From the NCBI RefSeq assembly GCF_003056305.1, contig NZ_PYVX01000002.1:496001-560000 (forward strand): DNA of 64,000 nucleotides, given 5' to 3'. Below the pieces are notes generated by a model. It made no database searches. It was given only the letters and a program-made list of their open reading frames with translations, and had not been told where the DNA came from. A program made the position numbers and the translations under genes. Source of the stretch: Halomonas denitrificans. Its GTDB lineage: Bacteria > Pseudomonadota > Gammaproteobacteria > Pseudomonadales > Halomonadaceae. Shown piece after piece: positions 48,781 to 57,643 of the stretch; the stretch's first letter is position 1; every line of letters starts with the position of its first letter.

Positions 48781-49693
48781 GGGCGGCGAAGAGTCCCTGC
48801 GGCTTGAAGGCGAGGATGACGGCCATGAGCACGTAGATCAGCATGGCGGCGAGGGCGGTGCCCACCCCGGCGGCCTGGGAGGGGGGCAGGAAGTGGCCGA
48901 ACAGCGCCGGCAGGAAGACGCGCCCCAGGGTGTCCACCACGCCGACCAGGATCGCCCCCAGCAGGGCGCCCTTGATCGAGCCGATGCCGCCGATCACGAT
49001 CACCACGAAGGCGAGGATCAGCACCGGCTCGCCCATGCCCACCTGCACCGACTGCAGCGCGCCCACCAGCGAGCCGGCGAGCCCCGCCAGGGCGGCCCCC
49101 AGGGCGAACACCAGGGTGTAGAGCCGGCGGATGTCGACGCCGAGTGCACCGATCATCTCGCGATCGCTCTCGCCGGCGCGGATGCGCATGCCCAGCCGGG
49201 TGTGCGAGATCAACAGGTAGAGGCCGGCGGAGATCAGCACGCCCACGGCGAGGATCATCAGCCGGTAGACGGGGTAGCGGGCGCCGCCGGGCAGGGCCAC
49301 CGAGCCCGCGAGCCAGTCGGGCGGGCTGAGCCAGAGTGGCGAGGAGCCGAACAGCCAGCGCGTGCCCTCGGAGAAGATCAGGATCAACGCGAAGGTGGCG
49401 AGCACCTGGTCCAGGTGCGAGCGATGGTAGAGACGTCGGATCACCAGCACCTCGACCACGGCGCCCGCCGCGGCGGCCGCGAGGCTGCCGGCGGTCAGGC
49501 CCAGCAGGAAGGAGCCGGTCGAGGCGGTGGTGACGGCGGTCACAAAGGCGCCGACCATGTAGAAGGAGCCGTGGGCCAGGTTGATCAGCCCCATGACGCC
49601 GAACACCAGCGTCAGGCCGCTGGCCATCAGGAACAGCATGGTGCCGAGCTGCAGGCCGTTGATGAGTTGCTCGATCAGCAGGGTCGCGCTCAC
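48773..49693 (-). CDS. livH: Branched-chain amino-acid-type ABC permease LivH
   Basis: Inner-membrane permease of 306 residues, about eight helices. Family motifs are NGLQLGTMLFLMASGLTL, GLINLAHGSFYM, and VIVIGGIGSIKGALLGAI. It lies 60 bases after livK. At 306 residues it fits LivH and not the longer UrtB (about 520), which argues against a urea system. Confidence 0.93.
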   Translation of the reverse strand: MSATLLIEQLINGLQLGTMLFLMASGLTLVFGVMGLINLAHGSFYMVGAFVTAVTTASTGSFLLGLTAGSLAAAAAGAVVEVLVIRRLYHRSHLDQVLATFALILIFSEGTRWLFGSSPLWLSPPDWLAGSVALPGGARYPVYRLMILAVGVLISAGLYLLISHTRLGMRIRAGESDREMIGALGVDIRRLYTLVFALGAALAGLAGSLVGALQSVQVGMGEPVLILAFVVIVIGGIGSIKGALLGAILVGVVDTLGRVFLPALFGHFLPPSQAAGVGTALAAMLIYVLMAVILAFKPQGLFAAHD

Positions 49694-49753
49694 GTCGTGG
49701 GGTCCATGGTCGGGGAGCGGGGGAGTCGGGCCGCGGGCGGCCCGGGGCGTCGG

Positions 49754-50896
49754 TCACATCCGGCACTGCTCGGCGTAGACGTCCTGGATGTCCTCGATGG
49801 CGAGGCCGACCAGGCGGTTGGTGGGCTGGCCGTCCTCGCCCTCGACCACCTCGCGGACGTAGATGTCCTGGATCGGGTGCTGGTTGGGGCCGAAGCGGAA
49901 GTCGCCGCGCACCGAGGCGAAGTCGGCTGCGCGCAGGGCCTCGCGGAAGGCGTCCTGGTCGTCGGGGTGCGCCTTCTCCAGGGCACTCAGGATCAGGCGG
50001 GCGGTGTCGTAGCCCTGAGCCGCGTACAGGGTCGGGGTGCGCTCATGGGTTGCCCGGAAGGCCTCGACGAAGGCCCGGTTGGCTGCGTTGTCCAGGTCGT
50101 AGGCCCACTCCGAGGTGTTGATGGCGCCGAGCGCCGCGCTGCCGACCGCCTGGATGATGATCTCGTCGAAGGAGAAGGCCGCGCCGAACACCGGCATCTC
50201 GACGCCCGAGCTCTGCCACTGCTTCATGAAGGAGATGCCCATGCCGCCGGGCAGGAAGAAGAACAGGCTGTCGGCATCGCTGGCGCGGATCTGGGCGATC
50301 TCGGCCGCGTAGTCGGTCTGGCCGAGCTGGGTGTAGAGCTCGTCGGCCACCTCGCCCTCATAGAGGTGCTTGAAGCCGGCCAGGGCGTCGGTGCCGGCGG
50401 GGTAGTTGGGCGCCATCAGCAGCGGGCGCTCGAAGCCCTGCTCGCGCATGTAGGCGCCCATGGCGCCGTGCAGGTTGTCATTCTGGTAGGCCACGTTGAA
50501 GTAGTTCTCGTGGCACAGCCGGCCCGCCAGGGCCGAGGGCCCGGCATTGGGGGAGAGGTAGAAGGTGCCCTGTCGCACCACCGAGGGCACCACGGCCATG
50601 GCCAGGTTGGACCAGATGAGGCCGGTCATGATGTCGACCTCGTCGCGCTGCAGGAACTCGTTGGAGAGCGTCTTGGCGAGGTCGGGGCGACGGGCGTCGT
50701 CCTGGATCAGCACCTCGATGTCGTCGCGTCCCGCCTGGTCGATGGCGAGCATGAAGCCGTCGCGCACGTCGACGCCGAGGTGCGAGCCGCCGCCGGAGAG
50801 CGTGGTGATCATGCCGATCCGGACCTCCTCGGCCTGGGCCAGGGAGACGGCGGTCGTCATCAGCAGGCCGAGGCCGGCGCGGGTCAGGATGTTCAT
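49754..50896 (-). CDS. livK: Periplasmic substrate-binding protein (LivK-type)
   Basis: Type I periplasmic binding protein of 380 residues. Signal peptide with AQA-EE near residue 22, then VRIGMITTLSGGGSHLGVDVRDGFMLA. The full set livKHMGF is therefore present. The ligand cannot be named: the family includes binders of leucine, short amides, aromatic acids and others. The start at 50896 has an AG-rich run upstream; an in-frame ATG further up is rejected because it precedes the signal. Confidence 0.9.
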   Translation of the reverse strand: MNILTRAGLGLLMTTAVSLAQAEEVRIGMITTLSGGGSHLGVDVRDGFMLAIDQAGRDDIEVLIQDDARRPDLAKTLSNEFLQRDEVDIMTGLIWSNLAMAVVPSVVRQGTFYLSPNAGPSALAGRLCHENYFNVAYQNDNLHGAMGAYMREQGFERPLLMAPNYPAGTDALAGFKHLYEGEVADELYTQLGQTDYAAEIAQIRASDADSLFFFLPGGMGISFMKQWQSSGVEMPVFGAAFSFDEIIIQAVGSAALGAINTSEWAYDLDNAANRAFVEAFRATHERTPTLYAAQGYDTARLILSALEKAHPDDQDAFREALRAADFASVRGDFRFGPNQHPIQDIYVREVVEGEDGQPTNRLVGLAIEDIQDVYAEQCRM

Positions 50897-51196
50897 GGAG
50901 AGGCCCTCTGGTGTCTGTGTGGATGGCGGCATGCCGCCTCGCGGCGAGGCGTCGGCCCGCCGCGATGACGGGCCGGCCGGTTCGTTGTCGCGTTTCTCGC
51001 TACCTTACTACGAACCGGCCGGCGGCCTCTCCACGCTTGGCCATCGCTCTGCTTCGGCGGCCGGCCCTCGGGGAGGCGTCGCGAGATGTCCTTCGAGCGG
51101 CGCGGCGGCATTGACACCGTCATCGGCAGGCGCGAGTCTGTCAGCTCGCGGGTCGAGCATGCCGTCGCGGCCGGCCGTCGAGCAAGGGAGGTGTCC
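50897..51196. other. Divergent livK-rsd intergenic region with dyads
   Basis: 300 bases with no gene. It holds a perfect 14-bp palindrome GGCGGCATGCCGCC (50935-50948) and a larger inverted repeat with 14-bp arms (50972-50985 and 51010-51023) around a 24-base, less GC-rich loop. TTGACA (51111-51116) may be an rsd -35, but no good -10 follows. Both promoters probably lie here. Confidence 0.5.
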
Positions 51197-51697
51197 ATGC
51201 TGGAAGATTGCACGAATGCCCAGGAACGCTGGGGTGGTGTCCACCAGCTGATCGATCGTTGGCTCGAGGCGCGCCGGGCGCTGCTGGTCCACTTCGTCGA
51301 CCTCAAGGCGTCCTGCGATGCCGAGCTGGAGGCCGTCTCCAAGGCCCATATCGATGCCTTCAGCGAGCTGCTGATGGACTACATCAGTGCCGGCCACTTC
51401 GAGATCTATCCGCAGCTGCGCGAGGAGGCCCGCGCCTTCGACGACGAGCCCGCCCTGGCGCTCGCCGACCGGCTGATGGAGCGGCTCGAGATGTCCACCG
51501 AGCTGGTGCTCGCCTTCGACGAGGACTACGCCTCCCCGGCGCGCTGCGAACAGCACCTCGCCCGGCTGCCGGCCTGGATCGATCGCCTCACCAAGGGGCT
51601 CGGCGAGCGCTTCGAGCTCGAGGATCGGCTGATCGCCCGGCTGCACGCGGCCCATTCGCCGGACGCCACCCGCGCCGAGGCCGACTCCCGGGCCTGA
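51197..51697 (+). CDS. rsd: Sigma-D regulator Rsd/AlgQ family
   Basis: Cytosolic anti-sigma-70 protein of 166 residues, helical throughout, that binds free sigma-70 in stationary phase (AlgQ in Pseudomonas). Family landmarks are LIDRWLEARRALLVHFVDL and LMDYISAGHFEIYPQL. The ATG at 51197 follows GGGAGGTG; the reading frame further upstream has no family match. A hairpin lies behind it. Confidence 0.9.
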   Translation: MLEDCTNAQERWGGVHQLIDRWLEARRALLVHFVDLKASCDAELEAVSKAHIDAFSELLMDYISAGHFEIYPQLREEARAFDDEPALALADRLMERLEMSTELVLAFDEDYASPARCEQHLARLPAWIDRLTKGLGERFELEDRLIARLHAAHSPDATRAEADSRA

Positions 51698-51723
51698 GGG
51701 CCCCGACGGCGCTCGTCAGCGGC

Positions 51724-51756
51724 AGACCCCGCGGGATCTCGCGTCCCGCGGGGTCT
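51724..51756 (+). terminator. Hairpin after rsd
   Basis: Perfect 13-bp stem (51724-51736 with 51744-51756) and 7-base loop, 26 bases after the rsd stop. No strong U-tract. Confidence 0.6.
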
Positions 51757-51807
51757 CGTCGTGTCGGGTCGGCAGAGGCCTGGCGGCGGGCCTAGCCGCA
51801 GGTCGAA

Positions 51808-51836
51808 TTGAGTTTTGTGCAGTGCAGGCATAACAT
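51808..51836 (+). promoter_or_regulatory. mdh promoter candidate
   Basis: TTGAGT (51808-51813), 17-base spacer, TAACAT (51831-51836), about 95 bases before mdh in an AT-richer stretch. Four of six matches at each box. Confidence 0.4.
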
Positions 51837-51930
51837 CTTGGCGGTTCGCATCCCGGCCAGGGTGGGCAGCCGCTCCACCAGGCTTATCCTCACGGCGACA
51901 ACCCCTGCGTTGACAACCCAAGGAGCCACC

Positions 51931-52905
51931 ATGAAAGACCCCGTCCGTATTGCCATCACCGGTGCTGCCGGCCAGATCAGCTACTCCCTCGCCTTCCGCA
52001 TCGCCTCCGGCGACATGCTCGGCAAGGACCAGCCGGTCATCCTGCAGCTGCTGGAGATCACTCCGGCCATGGACGCCCTCAACGGCGTGGTGATGGAGCT
52101 CAACGACTGCGCCTTCCCGCTGGTGCAGGAGATCGTGGCTACCGACGATGCCAACGTCGCCTTCAAGGATGCCGATTTCGCCCTGCTGGTCGGCGCGCGT
52201 CCGCGCGGTCCGGGCATGGAGCGCAAGGACCTGCTCGAGGCCAACGCCGCGATCTTCTCCGCGCAGGGCAAGGCGCTGAACGACCACGCCAGCCGCGACG
52301 TGCGCGTGCTGGTGGTCGGCAACCCGGCCAACACCAACGCCCTGATCGCCTCCTGCAACGCGCCGGACCTGGACGCCGGCCAGTTCACCGCGATGATGCG
52401 CCTGGACCACAACCGCGCCAAGACCCAGCTGGCCCAGAAGACCGGCAAGCATGTCACCGACGTCGAGTCCATGGTGGTGTGGGGCAACCACAGCGCGACC
52501 CAGTACCCGGACCTGGCCCACTGCAAGGTCGACGGCACCCCGGCCCTGGAGCTGGTCGAGCGCGACTGGTACGAGAACGACTTCATCCCCACCGTGCAGC
52601 AGCGCGGCGCCGCCATCATCAAGGCGCGCGGGGCCTCCTCCGCGGCGTCTGCCGCCTCCGCCGCCATCGATCACATGCGTGACTGGGCGCTGGGCACCGA
52701 CGAGGTGGTGAGCATGGGCATCCCCGCCGACGGCAGCTACGGCGTCGAGCCGGGCATCATGTACTCCTACCCGGTGGTCTGCAAGAACGGCCAGTACGAG
52801 ATCGTCCAGGGCCTCGAAATTGACGAGTTCAGCCGCGGCCGCATGCAGGCGACCGAGACCGAGCTGCGCGAGGAGCGCGCCGCCGTCGAGCACCTGCTCG
52901 GCTAA
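51931..52905 (+). CDS. mdh: Malate dehydrogenase
   Basis: NAD-dependent TCA enzyme of 324 residues, cytosolic, type-2 MDH (LDH-like shorter variants are absent). Rossmann motif [21 protein letters not shown], substrate loop [22 protein letters not shown], the catalytic His in [12 protein letters not shown], and arginine in [19 protein letters not shown] gives a strong ribosome site. It stands alone with a strong terminator. Confidence 0.97.
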   Translation: MKDPVRIAITGAAGQISYSLAFRIASGDMLGKDQPVILQLLEITPAMDALNGVVMELNDCAFPLVQEIVATDDANVAFKDADFALLVGARPRGPGMERKDLLEANAAIFSAQGKALNDHASRDVRVLVVGNPANTNALIASCNAPDLDAGQFTAMMRLDHNRAKTQLAQKTGKHVTDVESMVVWGNHSATQYPDLAHCKVDGTPALELVERDWYENDFIPTVQQRGAAIIKARGASSAASAASAAIDHMRDWALGTDEVVSMGIPADGSYGVEPGIMYSYPVVCKNGQYEIVQGLEIDEFSRGRMQATETELREERAAVEHLLG

Positions 52906-52927
52906 GCCTCGCCGCTTCCGCGACACG

Positions 52928-52956
52928 AAAAACCCCGCCGGCCGGCGGGGTTTTTT
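52928..52956. terminator. Bidirectional terminator between mdh and HAD gene
   Basis: A5-CCCCGCC-GGCC-GGCGGGG-T6: seven-bp GC stem with A/T tracts on both sides serves both converging genes. Confidence 0.9.
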
Positions 52957-52993
52957 GCGTCTGGACCTCGCCTCGGCGAGCGAGGCGAGCGGC

Positions 52994-53650
52994 TCAGTCG
53001 CGCAGGCTGATGATGCGCCAGCCGCGGGCCTTCGCCACCTCGCGCAGGCTCGGGTCGGGGTCCACCGCCACCGGATGGTCGACCTCCTCGAGCAGCGCCA
53101 GGTCGTTGTGGGAGTCGCTGTAGAACCAGCTGCCGTCCAGGGTCAGGTCGTGGTCGGCGAGCCACGCCTCGAGGCGCTTCACCTTGCCCTCCCGGTAGCT
53201 CGGGATGCCGAGGGCGCGACCGGTGTAGCGGCCGTCGACCATCTCGGGCTCCACGGCGATCAGCTCGTCGATGCCCAGGCGCTCGGCGATCGGACCGGTG
53301 ATGAAGCGGTTGGTGGCGGTGATGATCATCAGGGTGTCGCCGCGCGAGCGGTGACGGGCCACCAGCTCCTCGCCCCGGGCGAGGATGTGCGGCTCGATCT
53401 TGCTCGCCATGAACTGCTGGTGCCAGGCGGCGAGCTGCTCCGGCGTATGCGCCGCCAGCGGCTGCAGGGCCACCTCGAGGAAGGCCTGCATGTCCAGGGT
53501 GCCCGCCTCGTAGTCGGCCATGAAGCGGTCGTTGGCCTCGCGGTAGGCGACCGGGTCGACGGCGCCCTGTTCCAGCAGGAACTCGCCCCAGGCATGGTCG
53601 CTGTCGATCGACAGCAGCGTGTTGTCCAGGTCGAAGATGGCCAGGCTCAC
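52994..53650 (-). CDS. HAD-IB phosphatase (SerB/histidinol-phosphatase-like)
   Basis: HAD subfamily IB hydrolase of 218 residues. Motif I FDLDNTLLSIDSD, motif II IITATNRF, Lys in EGKVKRL, and motif IV YSDSHNDLALL are present. It is divergent from rppH-ptsP in the same way as Pseudomonas PA0335; I recall a proposed histidinol-phosphatase role for that ortholog, unverified here. A phosphoserine-type or other small phosphomonoester is equally possible. Confidence 0.85.
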   Translation of the reverse strand: MSLAIFDLDNTLLSIDSDHAWGEFLLEQGAVDPVAYREANDRFMADYEAGTLDMQAFLEVALQPLAAHTPEQLAAWHQQFMASKIEPHILARGEELVARHRSRGDTLMIITATNRFITGPIAERLGIDELIAVEPEMVDGRYTGRALGIPSYREGKVKRLEAWLADHDLTLDGSWFYSDSHNDLALLEEVDHPVAVDPDPSLREVAKARGWRIISLRD

Positions 53651-53859
53651 TGCGTTCCCCTCGGGTGTTGTTGATATGGATGGACGCGCGCGCGGCGGTC
53701 ACGGCAAGACCATCGATTATGGCAGAAGCGATGACGCGCTTCGAGCGCCCGGCCCGGCCGCGAGCGCCGCGTGTTGGCCGCCGGCCGACGCCTTGTATTG
53801 ATGCGCTTTGTGGCCTTGTGGAAGAATGGCCTCAATACTGAAACTATAAGGTGAAGTCC

Positions 53860-54351
53860 GTGATCGACGCTGACGGCTTTCGCCCCAATGTTGGCATCAT
53901 CATCGCCAACGAGATGGGGCAGCTGCTTTGGGCGCGTCGGGTAGGGCAAAACGCGTGGCAGTTTCCCCAGGGAGGCATCAAGGCTAACGAGACTCCGCAA
54001 CAGGCACTTTTTCGTGAGCTCCACGAGGAGATCGGCCTCACCGCCGAGGACGTCGAGATCCTTGCCTGCACCCGGGGCTGGCTACGCTATCGCCTGCCGC
54101 GACGCATGGTGCGTACCCACTCCCGGCCGGTGTGCATCGGCCAGAAACAGAAGTGGTTCTTGCTTCGGATTCGCTGTCAGGAGAGCCGGATCTGCATGGA
54201 CCTGTCCGGCAAGCCGGAGTTCGATGGCTGGCGCTGGGTCAGCTACTGGTACCCCCTGGGACAGGTGGTGCCCTTCAAGCGTGAGGTCTATCGCCGCGCC
54301 CTGCGCGAGCTGTCCCCCCGGGCCCAGCGGCTGGCCCTCGGTCATGGATGA
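53860..54351 (+). CDS. rppH: RNA pyrophosphohydrolase
   Basis: Nudix enzyme of 163 residues removing pyrophosphate from 5' triphosphate mRNA ends, which starts decay. The Nudix box is [22 protein letters not shown]. The GTG at 53860 is preferred over GTG 53851 because it gives [13 protein letters not shown], aligning with E. coli MIDDDGYRPNVGI, and AAGGTGA lies at the right distance. It is transcribed with ptsP (48-base gap), as in many gammaproteobacteria. Confidence 0.95.
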   Translation: MIDADGFRPNVGIIIANEMGQLLWARRVGQNAWQFPQGGIKANETPQQALFRELHEEIGLTAEDVEILACTRGWLRYRLPRRMVRTHSRPVCIGQKQKWFLLRIRCQESRICMDLSGKPEFDGWRWVSYWYPLGQVVPFKREVYRRALRELSPRAQRLALGHG

Positions 54352-54399
54352 GCCGATGGCCTGACGGCCACCCCCTCAGCGAGGCGAGAGACAACCACA

Positions 54400-56679
54400 A
54401 TGGAAAAAAAGACGCCAATGCTCGAGGTATTGCGACGCATCATTCAGGAAGTCAACGGGGCTCGCAACTTGGACGCGGCCCTGGCCACCATGGTGCGACG
54501 CATCCGCAAGGCGATGCGCACCGACGTCTGCTCCTTCTACCTCTTCGACCACGCCATCGATCGTCTGGTGCTGATGGAGACCATCGGCCTGCGCGCCCAG
54601 GCGGTGGGTCGGGTGAGCCTCGAGGTGGGGGAGGGCCTGGTGGGCCTGGTGGCCAAGCGCGAGGAGCCGCTCAACCTGGAAGATGCCCAGGCCCATCCGC
54701 AGTTCCGCTACTTCGAGGCCACCGGCGAGGAGCGCTACTCGAGCTTTCTTGGCGTGCCGATCATCCACCAGCGCCGCATGCTCGGCGTCCTGGTGGTGCA
54801 GCAGTCCGAGAAGCGTCGCTTCGACGAGGAGGACGAGGCCTTCCTGGTCACCATGGCCGCCCAGCTGGCCGGCGTGCTGGCCCACGCCCTGGCGACCGGT
54901 GGGCTCAATCGGCCGAGCATTCCCGGCGGGCAGGCCCGCTTCACCGGTGTGGCGGCCTCGCCCGGCATGGCCATCGGCGAGGCGGTGGTCATCGCCGCGC
55001 CGGCCGACCTCAACAGCGTACCGGACCTGATCCCCACCGATGTCGAGTACGAGATCGCCCGGCTCAAGGAGGCCATCGGGCGGGTGCGCGACGAGATTCG
55101 CGCCGCCGGCGAGCGCCTGGCGAGCCGCATCTCCGCCCAGGAGCTCGCGCTGTTCGACGTCTACCAGCAGATGCTCAGTGAGGCGGCCCTCTCCCAGGAG
55201 GTCGAGAAGCGCATCCGCGAGGGGCAGTGGGCGCCCGGAGCGCTGGCCGACGTGGTGCGCCGCCATGTGCAGTACCTGGAACGGGTCGACGACAACTATC
55301 TCCGCGAGCGGGCGGCGGACGTCCGGGACCTGGGGCGGCGCGTGCTGGCCCACCTGCAGGAGGAGACGCCCCAGACCCCGGAAGTCTACCCCGACAGCAC
55401 CATCCTGGTGGGCGACGAGATCAGTGTGGCGATGCTCGGTGAGGTGCCCCGCGACAAGCTCGCCGGGCTTGTCTCGGTGCGTGGCTCCAGCACCTCCCAC
55501 GTGGCCATCGTCGCCCGTGCCATGGGCATTCCCACGGTGCTCGGCATGGTCGACCTGCCGCTGCCGCGCCTCGGCGGCAACCGGGTGGTGCTGGATGGCC
55601 ATCGCGGGCGCCTCTTCGTGCGCCCCTCGCCGGAGCTCGAGAGCCACTATCAGAGCCTGATCGACGAGGAGCGGGCGCTGATGGCGGTGCTGGAGCAAGA
55701 GCAGGACCTGCCCAGCCGCACCCCAGATGGCCACGACATGCCGCTGATGGTCAATACCGGCCTGGCGGTGGATGCCGTGGCGTCGCTCAAGTCGCGGATC
55801 GGCGGGGTAGGGCTCTACCGCACCGAAGTGCCCTTCATGATCACCGAGCGCTTTCCCGGCGAGCAGGAGCAGACGCGCCTCTATCGCGACCAGCTCGAGA
55901 GCTTCGCGCCGCTGCCGGTGGTGATGCGCACTCTCGACATCGGCGGCGACAAGGACCTGCCCTACTTCCCCATCGAGGAGGCCAACCCCTTCCTCGGCTG
56001 GCGCGGCATCCGCGTCACCCTCGACCACCCCGAGGTGCTGATGGTGCAGCTGCGGGCCATGCTGCGCGCCTCCCAGGGGCTCGACAACCTGCAGGTGCTG
56101 CTGCCCATGGTCACCAACGTCGACGAGGTCGACGATGCGCTGCGCCTGCTCGATCGCGCCATCCTCGAGCTCGGCGAGGAGGGCGTGGCGGTCAAGCGGC
56201 CCAAGGTGGGGGTGATGCTGGAGGTGCCGGCGACCCTCTACCAGCTCGATGCCCTGGCCGCCCGCGCCGACTTCTTCTCGGTGGGCAGCAACGACCTGAC
56301 CCAGTACCTGCTGGCCGTGGACCGCAACAACCCGCGGGTCGCCGAACTCTACGACGCCAACCACCCCGCCGTGCTGGCGGCCATGGCGCGGCTGGGTGAG
56401 GATTCGCGGCGCCTGGCCATGCCGACCTCGGTGTGCGGCGAGATGGCCGGCGACCCCGCCGGGGCGCTGCTGCTGATGGGCATGGGGTTCACGACGCTGT
56501 CGATGAACGCGCCGAGCCTGCCGCGGGTGAGGGCGGCGATTCGTCGGGTGAGCCTCGCGAGCGCCCGGGAGCTGGTCGAGGAGACCCTGCGGCTCGATTC
56601 ACCCCACGCCGTGCGCCAGCACCTGGAGACCCGCCTGGGCGAGTGGCAGCTGGCGCACCTGCTGCCGCCCAAGGACTGA
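54400..56679 (+). CDS. ptsP: Nitrogen PTS enzyme I (EI-Ntr)
   Basis: PEP-protein phosphotransferase of 759 residues starting the nitrogen PTS. N-terminal GAF sensor (about 17-160), linker, then PtsI-like domains with phosphohistidine His367 in STSHVAIVARAMGIPTV and the PEP-binding C-terminal barrel (VGLYRTEVPFM, SVGSNDLTQY). It senses glutamine/2-oxoglutarate in E. coli. The start has an A7 run (ATGGAAAAAAAG), a possible slippage site. Confidence 0.96.
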   Translation: MEKKTPMLEVLRRIIQEVNGARNLDAALATMVRRIRKAMRTDVCSFYLFDHAIDRLVLMETIGLRAQAVGRVSLEVGEGLVGLVAKREEPLNLEDAQAHPQFRYFEATGEERYSSFLGVPIIHQRRMLGVLVVQQSEKRRFDEEDEAFLVTMAAQLAGVLAHALATGGLNRPSIPGGQARFTGVAASPGMAIGEAVVIAAPADLNSVPDLIPTDVEYEIARLKEAIGRVRDEIRAAGERLASRISAQELALFDVYQQMLSEAALSQEVEKRIREGQWAPGALADVVRRHVQYLERVDDNYLRERAADVRDLGRRVLAHLQEETPQTPEVYPDSTILVGDEISVAMLGEVPRDKLAGLVSVRGSSTSHVAIVARAMGIPTVLGMVDLPLPRLGGNRVVLDGHRGRLFVRPSPELESHYQSLIDEERALMAVLEQEQDLPSRTPDGHDMPLMVNTGLAVDAVASLKSRIGGVGLYRTEVPFMITERFPGEQEQTRLYRDQLESFAPLPVVMRTLDIGGDKDLPYFPIEEANPFLGWRGIRVTLDHPEVLMVQLRAMLRASQGLDNLQVLLPMVTNVDEVDDALRLLDRAILELGEEGVAVKRPKVGVMLEVPATLYQLDALAARADFFSVGSNDLTQYLLAVDRNNPRVAELYDANHPAVLAAMARLGEDSRRLAMPTSVCGEMAGDPAGALLLMGMGFTTLSMNAPSLPRVRAAIRRVSLASARELVEETLRLDSPHAVRQHLETRLGEWQLAHLLPPKD

Positions 56680-56688
56680 GCGGGATCG

Positions 56689-56762
56689 AGCCCCTCGCTT
56701 CGGCCCCCGGGGGAGCGCGCATGGCGGCGCCCGGCCGGGCCGAGCCGGGAAGCGAAGGGGCT
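56689..56762. terminator. Long hairpin between ptsP and NRDE gene
   Basis: Inverted repeat AGCCCCTCGCTTC (56689-56701) with 56749-56762, one bulged base, around an inner GC-rich loop, between convergent genes. It overlaps the minus-strand stop codon. No U-tract. Confidence 0.5.
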
Positions 56763-57537
56763 ACTGCGGGTGCAGCGTCAGCCGCTCGATGCTCTCCCCC
56801 AGCCGGATGCCCAGTGGCCCGAAGCGCCGTTCACCGATCTCGATGAGCCCGTCGGCGTGCCAGCTCAGCCAGCTGGTGGCGCGGGTGCCGTAGTCGCGGC
56901 CGACGATGAAGCACGACGACAGCTGGCGCTCGCGCTCGAGGCCCACGCCGGTCTCCGGCAGGGTGTCGTCATCGGCGGGCCGGGCATCGCCGAGCACGGG
57001 CAGGGCGTCCTCGGGGAAGCGGCCGTAGCGAAGGCCGCGGCCGAGTCCCTGGCGGGCCGCGATCAGCTTGGGCCAGGGCGTATCCAGGCTGGCGTTGGAG
57101 AGGCCGTGCAGGCCGGGCGGCACGCGCCGGAGGCGAAGGGCGTCGAGCCCGCTGTGCAGGTGCCAGAGCGTCTCTCCGTCGCCCACCAGCAGGTTGAAGC
57201 CGGCATAGGCGCGGGCCGCCCCGTCCGCCAGCCGCTCGAGCCAGGCCGTCAGGTCGTCGCGCTCCAGGGCCTCGCGCACCAGTTCGCCGCGGCTCGGCGA
57301 ACCCGGCGGCACCGTGAGGCGCGGGTCGCGCACGTTGGTCACGGCGGCGAAGCGCCCGCGGCGGTGAACGGCCAGCCAGCTGCCGCCGGCCTCCAGATCG
57401 CGGCCGCCGACGATCGCGGGGGCCGCCTCCCAGGCGCCCAGGGGCGCCGTCGGACGGGCATGGAACTCGTCACGGTTGGCGATCAGGCGCAGCGGGCAGG
57501 TGCTGCCGGGACGGTGGTCGAAGGCGATCAGGCACAT
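56761..57537 (-). CDS. NRDE/TANGO2-family protein
   Basis: Protein of 258 residues with the family start MCLIAFDHRPGS (Cys2 as possible N-terminal nucleophile) and the defining NRDE motif in LIANRDEFHARPTAPL, followed by GGRDLEAGGSWLAV and TNVRDP. Bacterial members are uncharacterised; eukaryotic TANGO2 is linked to heme and metabolism. It is divergent from the receiver protein. Confidence 0.88.
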   Translation of the reverse strand: MCLIAFDHRPGSTCPLRLIANRDEFHARPTAPLGAWEAAPAIVGGRDLEAGGSWLAVHRRGRFAAVTNVRDPRLTVPPGSPSRGELVREALERDDLTAWLERLADGAARAYAGFNLLVGDGETLWHLHSGLDALRLRRVPPGLHGLSNASLDTPWPKLIAARQGLGRGLRYGRFPEDALPVLGDARPADDDTLPETGVGLERERQLSSCFIVGRDYGTRATSWLSWHADGLIEIGERRFGPLGIRLGESIERLTLHPQ

Positions 57538-57643
57538 CGGGCCAGCTTAGCCGGCCGCCGGCGCGGGGGTAAAGGCGCCGTCATGACAGCCCGGGCCCGG
57601 CCGCGTACACTCTTTCGCTCATCGTGCGTGCACAGGGATGAGA

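Noticed and set aside
46346-50896. Urea transporter urtABCDE
   Set aside because: The LivH-like permease is 306 residues, too short for UrtB, and no urease genes are near; a LivKHMGF assignment fits better.
48710-50968. 752-codon plus-strand open frame opposite livH and livK
   Set aside because: Translation is low-complexity (Gln/His/Gly-rich) and entirely antisense to three genes with full family motifs and correct order.
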